37,520 nt of DNA from Cytophagales bacterium (GCA_022360875.1 JAKSBZ010000010.1:1-37520), one strand, 5' to 3'; positions 24,255-32,622 are shown, numbered from the stretch's first letter. A program made the numbers and translations. The notes: generated from the letters alone by a model not told the origin.

Positions 24255-25250
24255 ATGAATAGAATCAATCGTTATGCGGGGGGGCTGATTTTAGTTTTTT
24301 TGCTGCTCTGTTCGACGGGAGTTTCGGCAGGAAGTCTAAGAGGCCTCAACTGGTTTCCTTTCGTTAAGAAACAGAAGGCTGTGAAGCTTAGAAGAATTGA
24401 CGACAGAGAGTTTAAACGCCGTTTGGACTCTCTTCTGTCGTTTGAAATGGCGAAAACCTTTTGTGTAAGCACCATATCAGAGTTGGAGGAAGGGCCTTGT
24501 TTCACCCATGTTTCAGGTGGAATAGATATAAAATGCGACTGGGTAAACGAATTTGAATACTTTGGCACTTGGGACAAGGGCACTGTAAATCCCTATAAAG
24601 TAGATCCGCTGAAATTGAAAACGCCGGTAATGCTGGAGTTGTGCGACAAGAAAGATTCCACTGCCTGGGTATTTCCGATCAAAAAGGGTCGTATAACTTC
24701 AAGATTTGGATGGCGCCGTTATCGCTACCATTATGGGATCGATATGAAGCTGAGAAAAGGCGATCCGGTGCGGGCGGCATTTGATGGTATTGTGCGCATT
24801 GCAAGATACAACCGGGGCGGCTACGGCTACTACGTATTGCTGAGACACAAAAACGGACTGGAAACGATTTACGGGCATCTTTCCAAATATATTGTGAAAA
24901 GCGGCCAGGAGGTGAAGGCTGGTGATCTGATAGGATATGGAGGAAGCACGGGAAGAAGTACAGGCAACCATTTGCATTTTGAGCTGAGGTATCAGGGAAA
25001 TCCGATCAATCCGGCGGAGTTTTATGATCTTGAAAAAGCGGAACTGATTTCGGGTCAATACCAAATAGACGAGCATACCTATGCGTATGTGAAGGAAATG
25101 CGAAAACGGGTGTATCACCGCATTCGGCGCGGGGATTATTTAGGCAGAATTGCCCGGCGATACCATACTACCATCATAAAAATCTGCCGGCTGAACAGAA
25201 TTAAAAGCACCACCACCTTGAGGATAGGCCGAAGGCTTCGGGTAAGATAA
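24255..25250 (+). CDS. M23-family peptidoglycan endopeptidase with C-terminal LysM domain
   Basis: This 331-residue exported cell-wall hydrolase has a signal peptide spanning about 1-25 (ending GVSA). A Cys-containing N-terminal region (70-130) is followed by the lysostaphin-like zinc domain at about 140-255. Its ligands are H159 and D163 (HYGID) and H241 (HLHFE), with catalytic H208 in YGHLS. The C-terminal LysM (about 287-331) is Arg-rich and would bind glycan chains. A complete set of metal ligands indicates an active enzyme that cuts peptide cross-links. It begins 2 bases after the trxB stop codon. Confidence 0.93.
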   Translation: MNRINRYAGGLILVFLLLCSTGVSAGSLRGLNWFPFVKKQKAVKLRRIDDREFKRRLDSLLSFEMAKTFCVSTISELEEGPCFTHVSGGIDIKCDWVNEFEYFGTWDKGTVNPYKVDPLKLKTPVMLELCDKKDSTAWVFPIKKGRITSRFGWRRYRYHYGIDMKLRKGDPVRAAFDGIVRIARYNRGGYGYYVLLRHKNGLETIYGHLSKYIVKSGQEVKAGDLIGYGGSTGRSTGNHLHFELRYQGNPINPAEFYDLEKAELISGQYQIDEHTYAYVKEMRKRVYHRIRRGDYLGRIARRYHTTIIKICRLNRIKSTTTLRIGRRLRVR

Positions 25251-25261
25251 AGCGAACATAC

Positions 25262-25990
25262 ATGAATAATAAGATAGATGTTCTGGTCATTGCCGCGCAT
25301 CCGGACGACGCTGAACTATTTTGCGGAGGGACTATCCTTAGTCATGTGGCACAAGGAAAAAAGGTTGCGGTGCTGGATCTGACACGTGGAGAATTGGGAT
25401 CGAGAGGAACAGTGGAGACAAGGACTTCGGAGGCAAATAAAGCTGCTGGAATTCTCGGATTGAGCTTTAGGGAAAATCTGGGGTTTGCTGACGGCTTTTT
25501 TCAAAATGACCGCGAGCATCAGTTGCAGATTGTCCGGAAGATCCGCGAGCACAGGCCGGAGCTTATTCTGACCAATGCCGTTCGCGACAGGCACCCGGAT
25601 CATGGAAAAGCCGCGCAGCTGGTGGTTGATGCTTGTTTTTTATCGGGACTTATAAAAGTGGAAACAGAGTGGGGAGGAAAAATGCAGGAGCCTTGGAGGC
25701 CGGCTCACATTTACCATTTTATTCAGACCGATTACATTAAGCCGGATTTTATAGTGGATATATCGAAATTTTTCGAAAAAAAGATTGAAGCTGTATCTGC
25801 TTATAAAACCCAGTTTTTCTCAGCCGATTATAACTCTGATGAACCGCAGACGCTTATTTCGTCTCCCGAATACATGAAATTTCTTGAAGGTCGGGCCAGG
25901 GAATTCGGACAGGCCGTTCGGGTAGAGTACGGTGAAGGCTTTACAAAAGTAAGAGATTTGGGGGTATCCAGTCTTTTTGATTTGATCTGA
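25262..25990 (+). CDS. bshB1: Bacillithiol biosynthesis deacetylase
   Basis: BshB1 is a zinc-dependent LmbE-type deacetylase that removes the N-acetyl group from GlcNAc-malate, the second step of bacillithiol synthesis. The 242 residues contain AHPDDAE (H13, D15 and D16) and 'RDRHPDHGKAAQLV' with the metal ligand H114. 'TRGELGSRGT' is typical of the BshB1 subgroup, as is the C-terminal 'AYKTQFF' helix. It is the third gene after trxB and the M23 gene with an 11-bp gap. It converges on the nap operon with a 35-bp spacer that shows no terminator. Confidence 0.95.
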   Translation: MNNKIDVLVIAAHPDDAELFCGGTILSHVAQGKKVAVLDLTRGELGSRGTVETRTSEANKAAGILGLSFRENLGFADGFFQNDREHQLQIVRKIREHRPELILTNAVRDRHPDHGKAAQLVVDACFLSGLIKVETEWGGKMQEPWRPAHIYHFIQTDYIKPDFIVDISKFFEKKIEAVSAYKTQFFSADYNSDEPQTLISSPEYMKFLEGRAREFGQAVRVEYGEGFTKVRDLGVSSLFDLI

Positions 25991-26025
25991 TGCTGAGATG
26001 ATTGGGAAAGGACACTGCGGTTGTT

Positions 26026-27231
26026 TTATGTGCTTCTTGACCGCAAGCGTCCTGTTTCTATAGCTATGCCTACCCGGGCAAGAACCGTGAACAAGAAACA
26101 GCCCAGTGCCCAAATGCCGAGAGTAACGCCGATTTCGATTCCTGTTGGCGTGTATTCAACGATTTTTCCCCACGGGCCAGGAATGAAACCCGGTATGATA
26201 AGTCCGAAGCCTTTTTCTATCCAGATGGCAAAGAAGAGCAGTCCGCAGGCGAAGTAAAGCAGGCGGAAGTTGTTCCTTGTTCGGTGCAAGCTGAGCATAA
26301 GCGTGGCCAGGACGTTGAGTACGACAGAGGTCCACAGCCAAGGCACCAGGGCGTTGTGTCCTTTGAGTCCGAAGAACAGGTAGATGGCGCTTTCGGCGTG
26401 GTGGGTAGGAAAATAGAATTCTTTGAATATCTCGGAAAAAAGCATAATGAGGTTAATTTGCGCAGCTCCTGTGACGATAAGGGCAATTTTCCGGATTGTC
26501 TTGTCTTCAATAGAGTAGTCGGAGTAGTTTCGGATGACGGATAAAACGATGATAATCAGCGCTGGACCTCCTGCGAAAGCCGAAGCTAAAAAGCGCGGAC
26601 CGAGCAGAGCCGTGTTCCAGTAAGGCCGGGCCGGGAGCCCCTGGTACAGAAATGCGGTGACCAGATGTATTCCGAGAGCCCAGAGCACCGATATCATAAC
26701 TCCGGGAATGTAGATCCGCTTGTCGGGAACTTTTCCCTGAAAGCGCATGGCCAGAATGTACAGAGGAATCGTGATGTTGATGAAGAGATAGCCGTTCAGA
26801 ACGATGACGTCCCAGCTGAGCATGGAATTGGGGAAATTGAAAGAGCTCGTAAGCATGTGCCATGCATCCTGAGGGCCTCCCAAGTCTACAATGACAAATG
26901 AAAGACACATTACCAGAGCGGAAACGGCCAGTCCTTCTCCGATTAAAACTGCTTTGGAAAAGTCCATATCCTGAAAAATGTATGCGGGCAGCACAAGCAT
27001 GACAGCCGCCGCGGCGACGCCAACCAAGAAAGTGAAATTGGAGATGTACAGGCCCCAGCTTACCCGGTCGCTCATGCCGGTAACAATAAGCCCTTTGTCC
27101 AGCTGCACGTAATAACAAAAGACGCCAATTAGCATGATTAGCGTCAGCGAGCCCATCCATATGTGGTAAGCTCTGCTGCCGGAAGAGGCTTCTTTCAGTC
27201 CTCCTGTTATCATTTGTTTGAATATGCTCAT
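26026..27231 (-). CDS. NrfD/PsrC-family integral membrane quinol-oxidising subunit
   Basis: This 401-residue membrane protein is made almost wholly of hydrophobic helices (about 9-10). It has the NrfD pattern: 'SWGLYISNFTFLVGVAAAAVML', 'GGPQDAWHML', 'SWDVIVLNGYLFIN', and 'PRFLASAFAGGPALIIIVL'. NrfD-type subunits take electrons from menaquinol and pass them to an NrfC-type iron-sulfur partner. It carries no haem motif. As last gene of the nap operon it probably supplies electrons to NapA, the role of NapC or NapGH in Proteobacteria. Exact quinone-site residues cannot be assigned by eye. Confidence 0.88.
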   Translation of the reverse strand: MSIFKQMITGGLKEASSGSRAYHIWMGSLTLIMLIGVFCYYVQLDKGLIVTGMSDRVSWGLYISNFTFLVGVAAAAVMLVLPAYIFQDMDFSKAVLIGEGLAVSALVMCLSFVIVDLGGPQDAWHMLTSSFNFPNSMLSWDVIVLNGYLFINITIPLYILAMRFQGKVPDKRIYIPGVMISVLWALGIHLVTAFLYQGLPARPYWNTALLGPRFLASAFAGGPALIIIVLSVIRNYSDYSIEDKTIRKIALIVTGAAQINLIMLFSEIFKEFYFPTHHAESAIYLFFGLKGHNALVPWLWTSVVLNVLATLMLSLHRTRNNFRLLYFACGLLFFAIWIEKGFGLIIPGFIPGPWGKIVEYTPTGIEIGVTLGIWALGCFLFTVLARVGIAIETGRLRSRST

Positions 27232-27287
27232 GGGATAGAAGTCTTTTCTTGGAAATGAATGCAGTTTTTAAGAAGGTTTTATTGCGG

Positions 27288-28304
27288 TTAATCCATGTAA
27301 TACCAGAACTTGGGTTCTGTTCCCAGCTCTTCTTTCAGCCGAAAAACTTTTTTGTTCTCCAGTATCCATCGAATCTCACTGTTCGGGTCAAGCAAGTTTC
27401 CAAATATTCGTGCGCCTGTAGGGCAAGCATCCACACAAGCCGGATTTTTGCCTGCTCTCGATCGCTGAATGCAGAACGTGCATTTCTCCATCACACCTTT
27501 GGCTCTAAGCCGGTTGCCTAAGTAGTGCTGGTTTTTATTTACCTCTTTTTGAGAAACTTGGGGCGTAGCCCAGTTGAATCGCCGGCCGTCGTACGGACAT
27601 GCCGCCATGCAGTAGCGACACCCAATGCACCAGTCATAATCCACGACTACCAGGCCGTCCTTTTCCTTCCATGTGGCTTCAACGGGGCAGACTTCAACGC
27701 AGGGCGGGTTGTCGCAGTGAAAACATTGCGTTCCGAGGTAAAAATGGCCGGCGGCTGGTATCTCATGGTAGTAATTATCGTCTGCCTCTTCGAAATTCAA
27801 TCCTTTGCCGTCTTGTATTTCATGAATGCGGATGTACTGCATCTCTGAGGCCCTGTCCTGGTTGTTTTCTTTCACGCAGGCATTCACGCAGTCCATATAG
27901 CCGCGGCATTTTGATATGTTGAAGGCATAGCCGAAAAGTACGTTGGATTCGGCATTGCTGCATGACATATTCAGGTGGTCTCCGGTTTTCTCTTCATAGC
28001 GCGTGACCAGCCGCTTTACTGTTGCTTGTTTCTCTTTGTCGGTCATTAGCTTGTAATTCCCTTTGAAAAACTCTTCCCAGTTTAGCTCGGCTTTTTTTAG
28101 ACTTTTGTCTCCTTTTAAAGGATTGCAGGAACTGGCCAGACCTGAGCCGGCCATCAGGCCAAGCGTCAATTTTTTCAGAGCGCCTCTGCGGCCATCCTTT
28201 TTTTCCATAACCTGGGAGTATCCGTCTTTCTTGTTTTCGGCCTCCTTGCTGTCATTTTGGTTTTTGCTGCCAGATAGAAAGGATTGGAATTTATTTTTTT
28301 TCAT
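27288..28304 (-). CDS. NrfC-like 4Fe-4S electron-transfer subunit with twin-arginine signal
   Basis: This 338-residue protein (ATG 28304) has a long charged N-region, then a Tat-type signal RRGALKKLTLGLMAGSGLASSC (twin Arg 39-40, possible lipidated C60). Ferredoxin cysteine groups follow: C194/C197/C202/C206, C226/C229/C232/C236 and C275/C278/C290/C294 are complete. The first group reads C133-R-G-Y136-M-D-C139-V-N-A-C143, so Tyr replaces the expected second Cys; that site may hold a 3Fe-4S or modified cluster. The protein would link the NrfD-like quinol oxidase to the tetrahaem cytochrome. An alternative start at 28331 gives nine more residues. Its start overlaps the cytochrome gene by 14 bases, indicating translational coupling. 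Confidence 0.88.
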   Translation of the reverse strand: MKKNKFQSFLSGSKNQNDSKEAENKKDGYSQVMEKKDGRRGALKKLTLGLMAGSGLASSCNPLKGDKSLKKAELNWEEFFKGNYKLMTDKEKQATVKRLVTRYEEKTGDHLNMSCSNAESNVLFGYAFNISKCRGYMDCVNACVKENNQDRASEMQYIRIHEIQDGKGLNFEEADDNYYHEIPAAGHFYLGTQCFHCDNPPCVEVCPVEATWKEKDGLVVVDYDWCIGCRYCMAACPYDGRRFNWATPQVSQKEVNKNQHYLGNRLRAKGVMEKCTFCIQRSRAGKNPACVDACPTGARIFGNLLDPNSEIRWILENKKVFRLKEELGTEPKFWYYMD

Positions 28305-28992
28305 TTTTTGCGAATTTACGGTGTTGTTCATTGAGCTCCCTTTGGGATTCGGGAAATACCAGCACATTGTACCGGGCAGGCCACCGCGGTTTGAATGAAG
28401 GATCGTGCGGATCGTGGCAGTTTACGCAAGTCTGCTTGATGACCGGAGGAGCCCAGCCTCCAAGTCTTTTTCCGTGGGAGCCGCCCAGCCAGTCTTTGAA
28501 CTGGAGGCTGTGGCATTGCTGGCAGTTTTTAAAGCTTTCGTCGTAGCTTATTTCTTTTCCGGTAAGCGAATGCAGGACATTCAAATTCCCCGGTGCGTGG
28601 CAAGTCTGGCAGTTCATAACATCTGCCGAAGCATGCTTAAGTTTGATATTCCAGTGGGCTCTTTTTTTATCAGTGTTGGATAATGCAAGTTGGCTGAGAG
28701 GCACAGTGTGGCAACTGGCGCAGGGATAATTTATAAGATGTTCGATTCTTTTTGGAACCAGAAATTCGCGTCCTCCTTGCTTGATCTTTATTGTTTGGAT
28801 GCCGAGTTTGTACGGATTGACGCTTACCTCAACTTCAGGGCTTGTTTTGCCCGCTGTTTTGATTTTGTCAATTAAGCTGGGTTCGTGCTCCTGCTGCGCT
28901 TCGTTGCTGTGCTTGTCGTGCGAGCAGGTGATAATTACTAACCCGGCTGCTGCTCCTATGAGGAGCCAAGTGAAGAGGCTCTTTTTTATCAT
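28291..28992 (-). CDS. Tetrahaem c-type cytochrome lipoprotein of the nap operon
   Basis: This 233-residue protein has a signal ending LVIITC (lipidated C23), so it is membrane-tethered in the periplasm. Four haem motifs are present: C91-C94-H95, C128-C131-H132, C157-C160-H161 and C189-C192-H193. It does not look like NapC/NirT, which begins with a transmembrane anchor and a different haem spacing. I cannot place it in a named family beyond multihaem cytochrome c. Its position between napB and nrfC-like suggests it relays electrons from the iron-sulfur subunit to NapB. It overlaps napB by ATGA (28989-28992). Confidence 0.88.
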   Translation of the reverse strand: MIKKSLFTWLLIGAAAGLVIITCSHDKHSNEAQQEHEPSLIDKIKTAGKTSPEVEVSVNPYKLGIQTIKIKQGGREFLVPKRIEHLINYPCASCHTVPLSQLALSNTDKKRAHWNIKLKHASADVMNCQTCHAPGNLNVLHSLTGKEISYDESFKNCQQCHSLQFKDWLGGSHGKRLGGWAPPVIKQTCVNCHDPHDPSFKPRWPARYNVLVFPESQRELNEQHRKFAKNEKK

Positions 28993-29684
28993 TTTTTTTG
29001 CGGGTTACTTTTTTTGAACGCTTTGATGGCACCGGTAAACTTGTCGTTTTCAACATGACATTGCCTGCAGTTGCTCCATTGCGGATGAGGCGTTCGGATT
29101 TCTTTAGGAGCTGCGGAACCGGCATGGCATGCCAGGCAGTTTTCCTTGAACTGCAAACCGTGAGGCATAACTACGGGGGCATGCGGAATTGGCGGCTTTT
29201 CGAGATTAGGTATGGCATTGTTCTCCCAGTCCGTTAGTTTGAATAGGCCTTTTACGTTCTGAGGCAAGTGGCACTGCCGGCAGTTCAGCATTTCCGGATG
29301 AGGAGTTACCGGAGCATAAGCGTTTAATTTGGCCACGAATCCTCCGTTGTCATGGCATTGAAGACATTTCTTTCCGCCAATGTTGCCGTCTCCCACTTCT
29401 ATAGGGTGAGAAATAATCGGAGGTGCTCCGTGATAGGCTCTTGTTTTGTAGTAAGCGTATAGGCTCCTTTGATGCATTGGATCGTCAGGCATATTCAGAT
29501 AGTCCAGGGCCAGTTCGTCCCTTCGGAAAACACCGGATTCCACAGGAATAGAGGGCGTCTGCATCGTCGGTTTTATATTCACATAGGCAGGAGTTTCGCC
29601 TGAAAGCAGGCTAAATCCTACAACGAAGACCCAGCCCCCCATAATCAGTGTAAAGAGCAAGATCATGAACAGTCGTTTTTGCAT
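28989..29684 (-). CDS. napB: NapB-like nitrate reductase cytochrome subunit, duplicated to four haems
   Basis: NapB passes electrons to NapA and normally is a dihaem protein of about 130-150 residues. This one has 231 residues, an N-terminal membrane anchor or signal (6-28) and four CxxCH motifs: C107/C110, C135/C138, C183/C186 and C206/C209. The first half carries the NapB signature 'AYHGAPPIISHP' (83-94), CLQCH, then 'TPHPEMLNCRQCHLPQ'. The second half repeats it in shorter form: 'PPIPHAPVVMPHG' (164-176), CLACH, then 'TPHPQWSNCRQCHVEN'. So it appears to be a tandem duplication of the NapB haem module. It lies 17 bases after napA. The family call is firm for the first module and inferred for the second. 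Confidence 0.85.
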   Translation of the reverse strand: MQKRLFMILLFTLIMGGWVFVVGFSLLSGETPAYVNIKPTMQTPSIPVESGVFRRDELALDYLNMPDDPMHQRSLYAYYKTRAYHGAPPIISHPIEVGDGNIGGKKCLQCHDNGGFVAKLNAYAPVTPHPEMLNCRQCHLPQNVKGLFKLTDWENNAIPNLEKPPIPHAPVVMPHGLQFKENCLACHAGSAAPKEIRTPHPQWSNCRQCHVENDKFTGAIKAFKKSNPQKK

Positions 29685-29701
29685 ACTCTTTTCCTTTTGT
29701 G

Positions 29702-32044
29702 TTAAACAGATCTGATTTTCTCTACCCTAACAGCGCATTTTTTAAAATCCGGCTCTTTGGATATCGGGCAAAAGGCGTCAAGACACAGTTCGTTAATCAG
29801 CATATGCTCATCAAAAAATGGAACGAAGACCTGCCCCTCAACCGGTCGTCCTCTTTCGTTTACAGAAGCTGGCATATCCAACGATCCCCGCTTGTTGGTA
29901 AGGCGAATGATGTCTCCGGTCTTGATTTGCATGCGTTTGGCGTCTTTCGGATTGATTTCCACGTAAGCGCGGGGCGCGGCCTGGTGCAGCACAGGCACTC
30001 TGCGTGTCATTGAGCCGGTGTGCCAGTGTTCCAGAATACGCCCGGTGTCCAGCCAGAAAGGATACTCTGGACTCGGAGATTCAGCAGGCGGCTCGTAGGG
30101 TCTTTGCCAGATGACAGCTCTGTTGTTGGGCTTGCCGTAGAACTGGATGCCTTTTTCCGTACAGGCGGGGTCGTATTTTGAATTGTAGCGCCAGTTGGTG
30201 CTTTTTCCGTTTACATAAGGCCAAATGGCTCCTGACTGAGTTTTCAGGATGGAAAGCGGCGCCAGCTCATGCGCTTTTCCGGCGTGGAACTGTTTGTATT
30301 CTGCATATAGGTCTTCAACGAATGAATCTTCTCGGTAAGGAAACAAATCGCCGAAGCCCATGCGCTTGGCGACTTCAACCGTTTGCACGGCATCCGGCAT
30401 GGCTTCACCCATAGGTTTGAGCATTTGGTTGAAGTGCTGGGTGCGCCGCTCAGAGTTGCCAAACATACCTTCTCTTTCGATCCACATGGCGGAAGGGAGA
30501 ATAACGTCTGCAACATCAGTGGTTGGAGTAGGGTATACTTCGGAGACTACGATAAACCGGTCGGGTTTTTCAGCTCCGGCTCGGTAGCGGTTCAGCTTAG
30601 GAAGCGAGACCATGGGGTTGGTTACCTGAATCCACATAAAGCGTATGTCTCCGCGGTCCAGTGCGCGGAACATTTCGGTTGTGTGGTAGGTCGGTTTTGG
30701 CGGAATGCGCTCATAGGGAACCTTCCATATTTTAGCGGCCAGTTTTCGCGCTTTTTCTTTGGTGACCACTCCTTTGGGTAATTTATGCGTAAAAGTGCCG
30801 ACTTCTCTTGCCGTGCCGCAGGCGCTGGGCTGGCCGGTCAGAGAGAACGGGCTGTTTCCCGGTTCGGAAATTTTTCCCGTGAGCAGGTGGATATTGTATA
30901 CCAAATTGTTGATCCACGTTCCTCGGGTATGCTGGTTCATGCCCATGCACCACAAGGACATTACTTTTTTTTGCGGATCGCCGTAGAGCGAAGCCAGGTA
31001 TTTAATCATTTCCGCAGGCACGCCTGTCAGTTTTTCGACTTTTTCCGGGGCGTAGTCTTTTAGAAAATTTTTATATTCCCGCAGATTTATTGGGGTGGCT
31101 TTGTCCTTGAACTTGAACCCGTCTTCCAACCCGTATCCGATATTGGTTTTTCCCTTGTTGAAAGCCACGTGATTCTTCACAAACGTGCTGTTCATCCAGC
31201 CGTTGTCGATGATCTCGTAGGCAATTGAATTGGCGATGGCCAGGTCGGTTTGCGGTTTGAAAATAATCGAGTGGTCGGCCGCCACGCTGGTTCGCGTGGT
31301 TCGGGTAGCGAGGTCAATAATGGTGGCGTTCCGTTTCAGGCGCTGGTCCAGTAGCCGCGAGAAGAGTACGGGGTGCATTTCCGCCATATTGTTTCCCCAA
31401 AGGACGAATACATCCGCATGATCAATGTCTTCGTAGCAGCCCATTGGCTCGTCAGCTCCGAAGCTGGTGATGAAGCCGGCAACGGCGCTGGCCATGCATA
31501 GACGCGCGTTGCAGTCGAGGTTGTTGGTGCCGATGCAGCCTTTCATAAATTTGGAGGCCGCATACCCATCGGGGATGGTCCATTGCCCTGATCCGTACAT
31601 CGCAACGGAGTCTTTGCCGTGTTGCTGTATTGTTTTCTGCATCTTGGATGCTACCAAGTCAAGTGCTTCTTTCATGCTGGTTTCCACCATCCTTCCGTTT
31701 TTCTTAACCAGCGGCTTGGTAATGCGGTCTTTTCCGTACAAAGCGAGAATGGAATAGTAGCCTTTCACGCAGCAGGTTCCCTTGTTTACTGCCGAATTGA
31801 GGTCGCCTTTCACGGCTATGGCCTTTCCGTCTTTCACACCTATCCGGAGACTGCACCCTACCCCGCAAAACCGACAAGGGGCTTTGTCCCATTTCACGCC
31901 TTCGCTGGGCAGGTCCTGTATTTGATCTTCGGCGAAGAGGATGCCCGGAAAAAGGGCTGCGGCAGCAGTGACCGCAGAAAACGCGGCCATTTTTTTCAGA
32001 AATTCTCTTCGGCTAGTATCCCTAGCATCCATTGTGATATCCAT
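29702..32044 (-). CDS. napA: Periplasmic nitrate reductase catalytic subunit
   Basis: NapA reduces nitrate to nitrite in the periplasm using bis-MGD molybdenum and one 4Fe-4S cluster. The 780-residue protein has a Tat signal (TSRREFLKKMA, cut near 39). Cluster ligands are C57, C60 and C64 plus C92 (next to C91, an unusual doublet), and the Mo ligand is C183 in NARLCMASA. The signatures 'FGADEPMGCYEDIDHADVFVLWGNNMAEMHP' and 'MGMNQHTRGTWINNLVYNIHLLTGKI' are those of NapA and not NarG or formate dehydrogenase. The C-terminal molydopterin-binding domain is intact ('DTGRILEHWHTGSMTRR'). It lies 6 bases after napD. It could in principle use another oxoanion, but napD and napB beside it support nitrate. 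Confidence 0.97.
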   Translation of the reverse strand: MDITMDARDTSRREFLKKMAAFSAVTAAAALFPGILFAEDQIQDLPSEGVKWDKAPCRFCGVGCSLRIGVKDGKAIAVKGDLNSAVNKGTCCVKGYYSILALYGKDRITKPLVKKNGRMVETSMKEALDLVASKMQKTIQQHGKDSVAMYGSGQWTIPDGYAASKFMKGCIGTNNLDCNARLCMASAVAGFITSFGADEPMGCYEDIDHADVFVLWGNNMAEMHPVLFSRLLDQRLKRNATIIDLATRTTRTSVAADHSIIFKPQTDLAIANSIAYEIIDNGWMNSTFVKNHVAFNKGKTNIGYGLEDGFKFKDKATPINLREYKNFLKDYAPEKVEKLTGVPAEMIKYLASLYGDPQKKVMSLWCMGMNQHTRGTWINNLVYNIHLLTGKISEPGNSPFSLTGQPSACGTAREVGTFTHKLPKGVVTKEKARKLAAKIWKVPYERIPPKPTYHTTEMFRALDRGDIRFMWIQVTNPMVSLPKLNRYRAGAEKPDRFIVVSEVYPTPTTDVADVILPSAMWIEREGMFGNSERRTQHFNQMLKPMGEAMPDAVQTVEVAKRMGFGDLFPYREDSFVEDLYAEYKQFHAGKAHELAPLSILKTQSGAIWPYVNGKSTNWRYNSKYDPACTEKGIQFYGKPNNRAVIWQRPYEPPAESPSPEYPFWLDTGRILEHWHTGSMTRRVPVLHQAAPRAYVEINPKDAKRMQIKTGDIIRLTNKRGSLDMPASVNERGRPVEGQVFVPFFDEHMLINELCLDAFCPISKEPDFKKCAVRVEKIRSV

Positions 32045-32050
32045 TGCTTT

Positions 32051-32284
32051 CTAATAGTTTGTGTTATATCCGGCGATCATGCTTAAAAACTGCAAGCTTT
32101 TGAGCTCATTGATTTTTTCGAGCATCTGCTCCTCTTTCTGAATGCTTTCAGCTTCTGATACAATAATCAGTATGTCTTCATTCTGGGCTGGAATGACCTC
32201 GCAGCTCTCGAAAGTTTGGAGTTCTTGAATCAGCTGCTCTTTGAGGCCTTGGACAGGATAGGCGATGTAACTTTTGATATGCAT
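32051..32284 (-). CDS. napD: NapD-like Tat-signal-binding chaperone
   Basis: This 77-residue cytoplasmic protein binds the NapA signal peptide until cofactor loading is finished. It starts 'MHIKSYIAYPVQG' and continues with the NapD ferredoxin-like fold ('FESCEVIPAQNEDILIIVSEAES', then a helix and 'LQFLSMIAGY'). A reading from 32344 adds 20 residues with a lone CSIC but gives no typical NapD start, so ATG 32284 is preferred. It is the first gene of the six-gene nap operon. Confidence 0.85.
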   Translation of the reverse strand: MHIKSYIAYPVQGLKEQLIQELQTFESCEVIPAQNEDILIIVSEAESIQKEEQMLEKINELKSLQFLSMIAGYNTNY

Positions 32285-32577
32285 GGTAAAAGTTTCACAA
32301 ATAGAACACCTAGGGCCTGATTTTTTTTTGGCGTTCTTGCCCATTATTCCGCTTTGTAGGAATTTTTTTATAATGAAATCAAAAGGACAGATGGGACAGG
32401 GAATGTATGATGGTTTTTGGATTAAATAGCTCTCTGTCAGGTGTTTATTTGGTCTAAATAAAAATGTTTTGCAATGAAAAAGATCAATCTGAGACGTTGG
32501 TTTTTAAACTCGTAATACTGAAATTATAACTGAAGGCTGGTTGTGTATGAGTCGCTTTTTTTTGCAAAAAAATGTGA

Positions 32578-32593
32578 TGTAACAATTGTTACA
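32578..32593. promoter_or_regulatory. Perfect CRP/FNR-type palindrome between nap and the efflux operon
   Basis: TGTAACAATTGTTACA is an exact 16-bp dyad (GTA-N8-TAC). Its centre is about 43 bases upstream of the transcript start predicted for the efflux operon, near the class II activator position. The same arms recur at 3272-3287. It lies 294 bases from napD, so it could serve either side. Confidence 0.6.
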
Positions 32594-32614
32594 GACATTT
32601 TTTACAGGCTTTTC

Positions 32615-32622
32615 CATTTTTG
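32615..32622 (+). promoter_or_regulatory. -7-like box of the efflux operon
   Basis: CATTTTTG differs from TAnnTTTG by one base (C for T). The start would be near 32629, about 43 bases before the tolC-like ATG. The lack of a -33 element fits an activated promoter. Confidence 0.35.

Noticed and set aside
26507..27160. A 217-codon open frame in another frame of the nrfD-like gene
   Set aside because: It is His/Arg/Gly-rich without hydrophobic or family pattern, as expected of a frame shadow of a membrane protein.
32285..32344. A 20-residue N-terminal extension of NapD with a CSIC motif
   Set aside because: The NapD fold begins exactly at ATG 32284; one CxxC without further ligands is not a ferredoxin.
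32557..32572. T7-GC-A7 self-complementary tract
   Set aside because: It has no loop and is low-complexity; it is more likely A/T-tract bending DNA than an operator or terminator.
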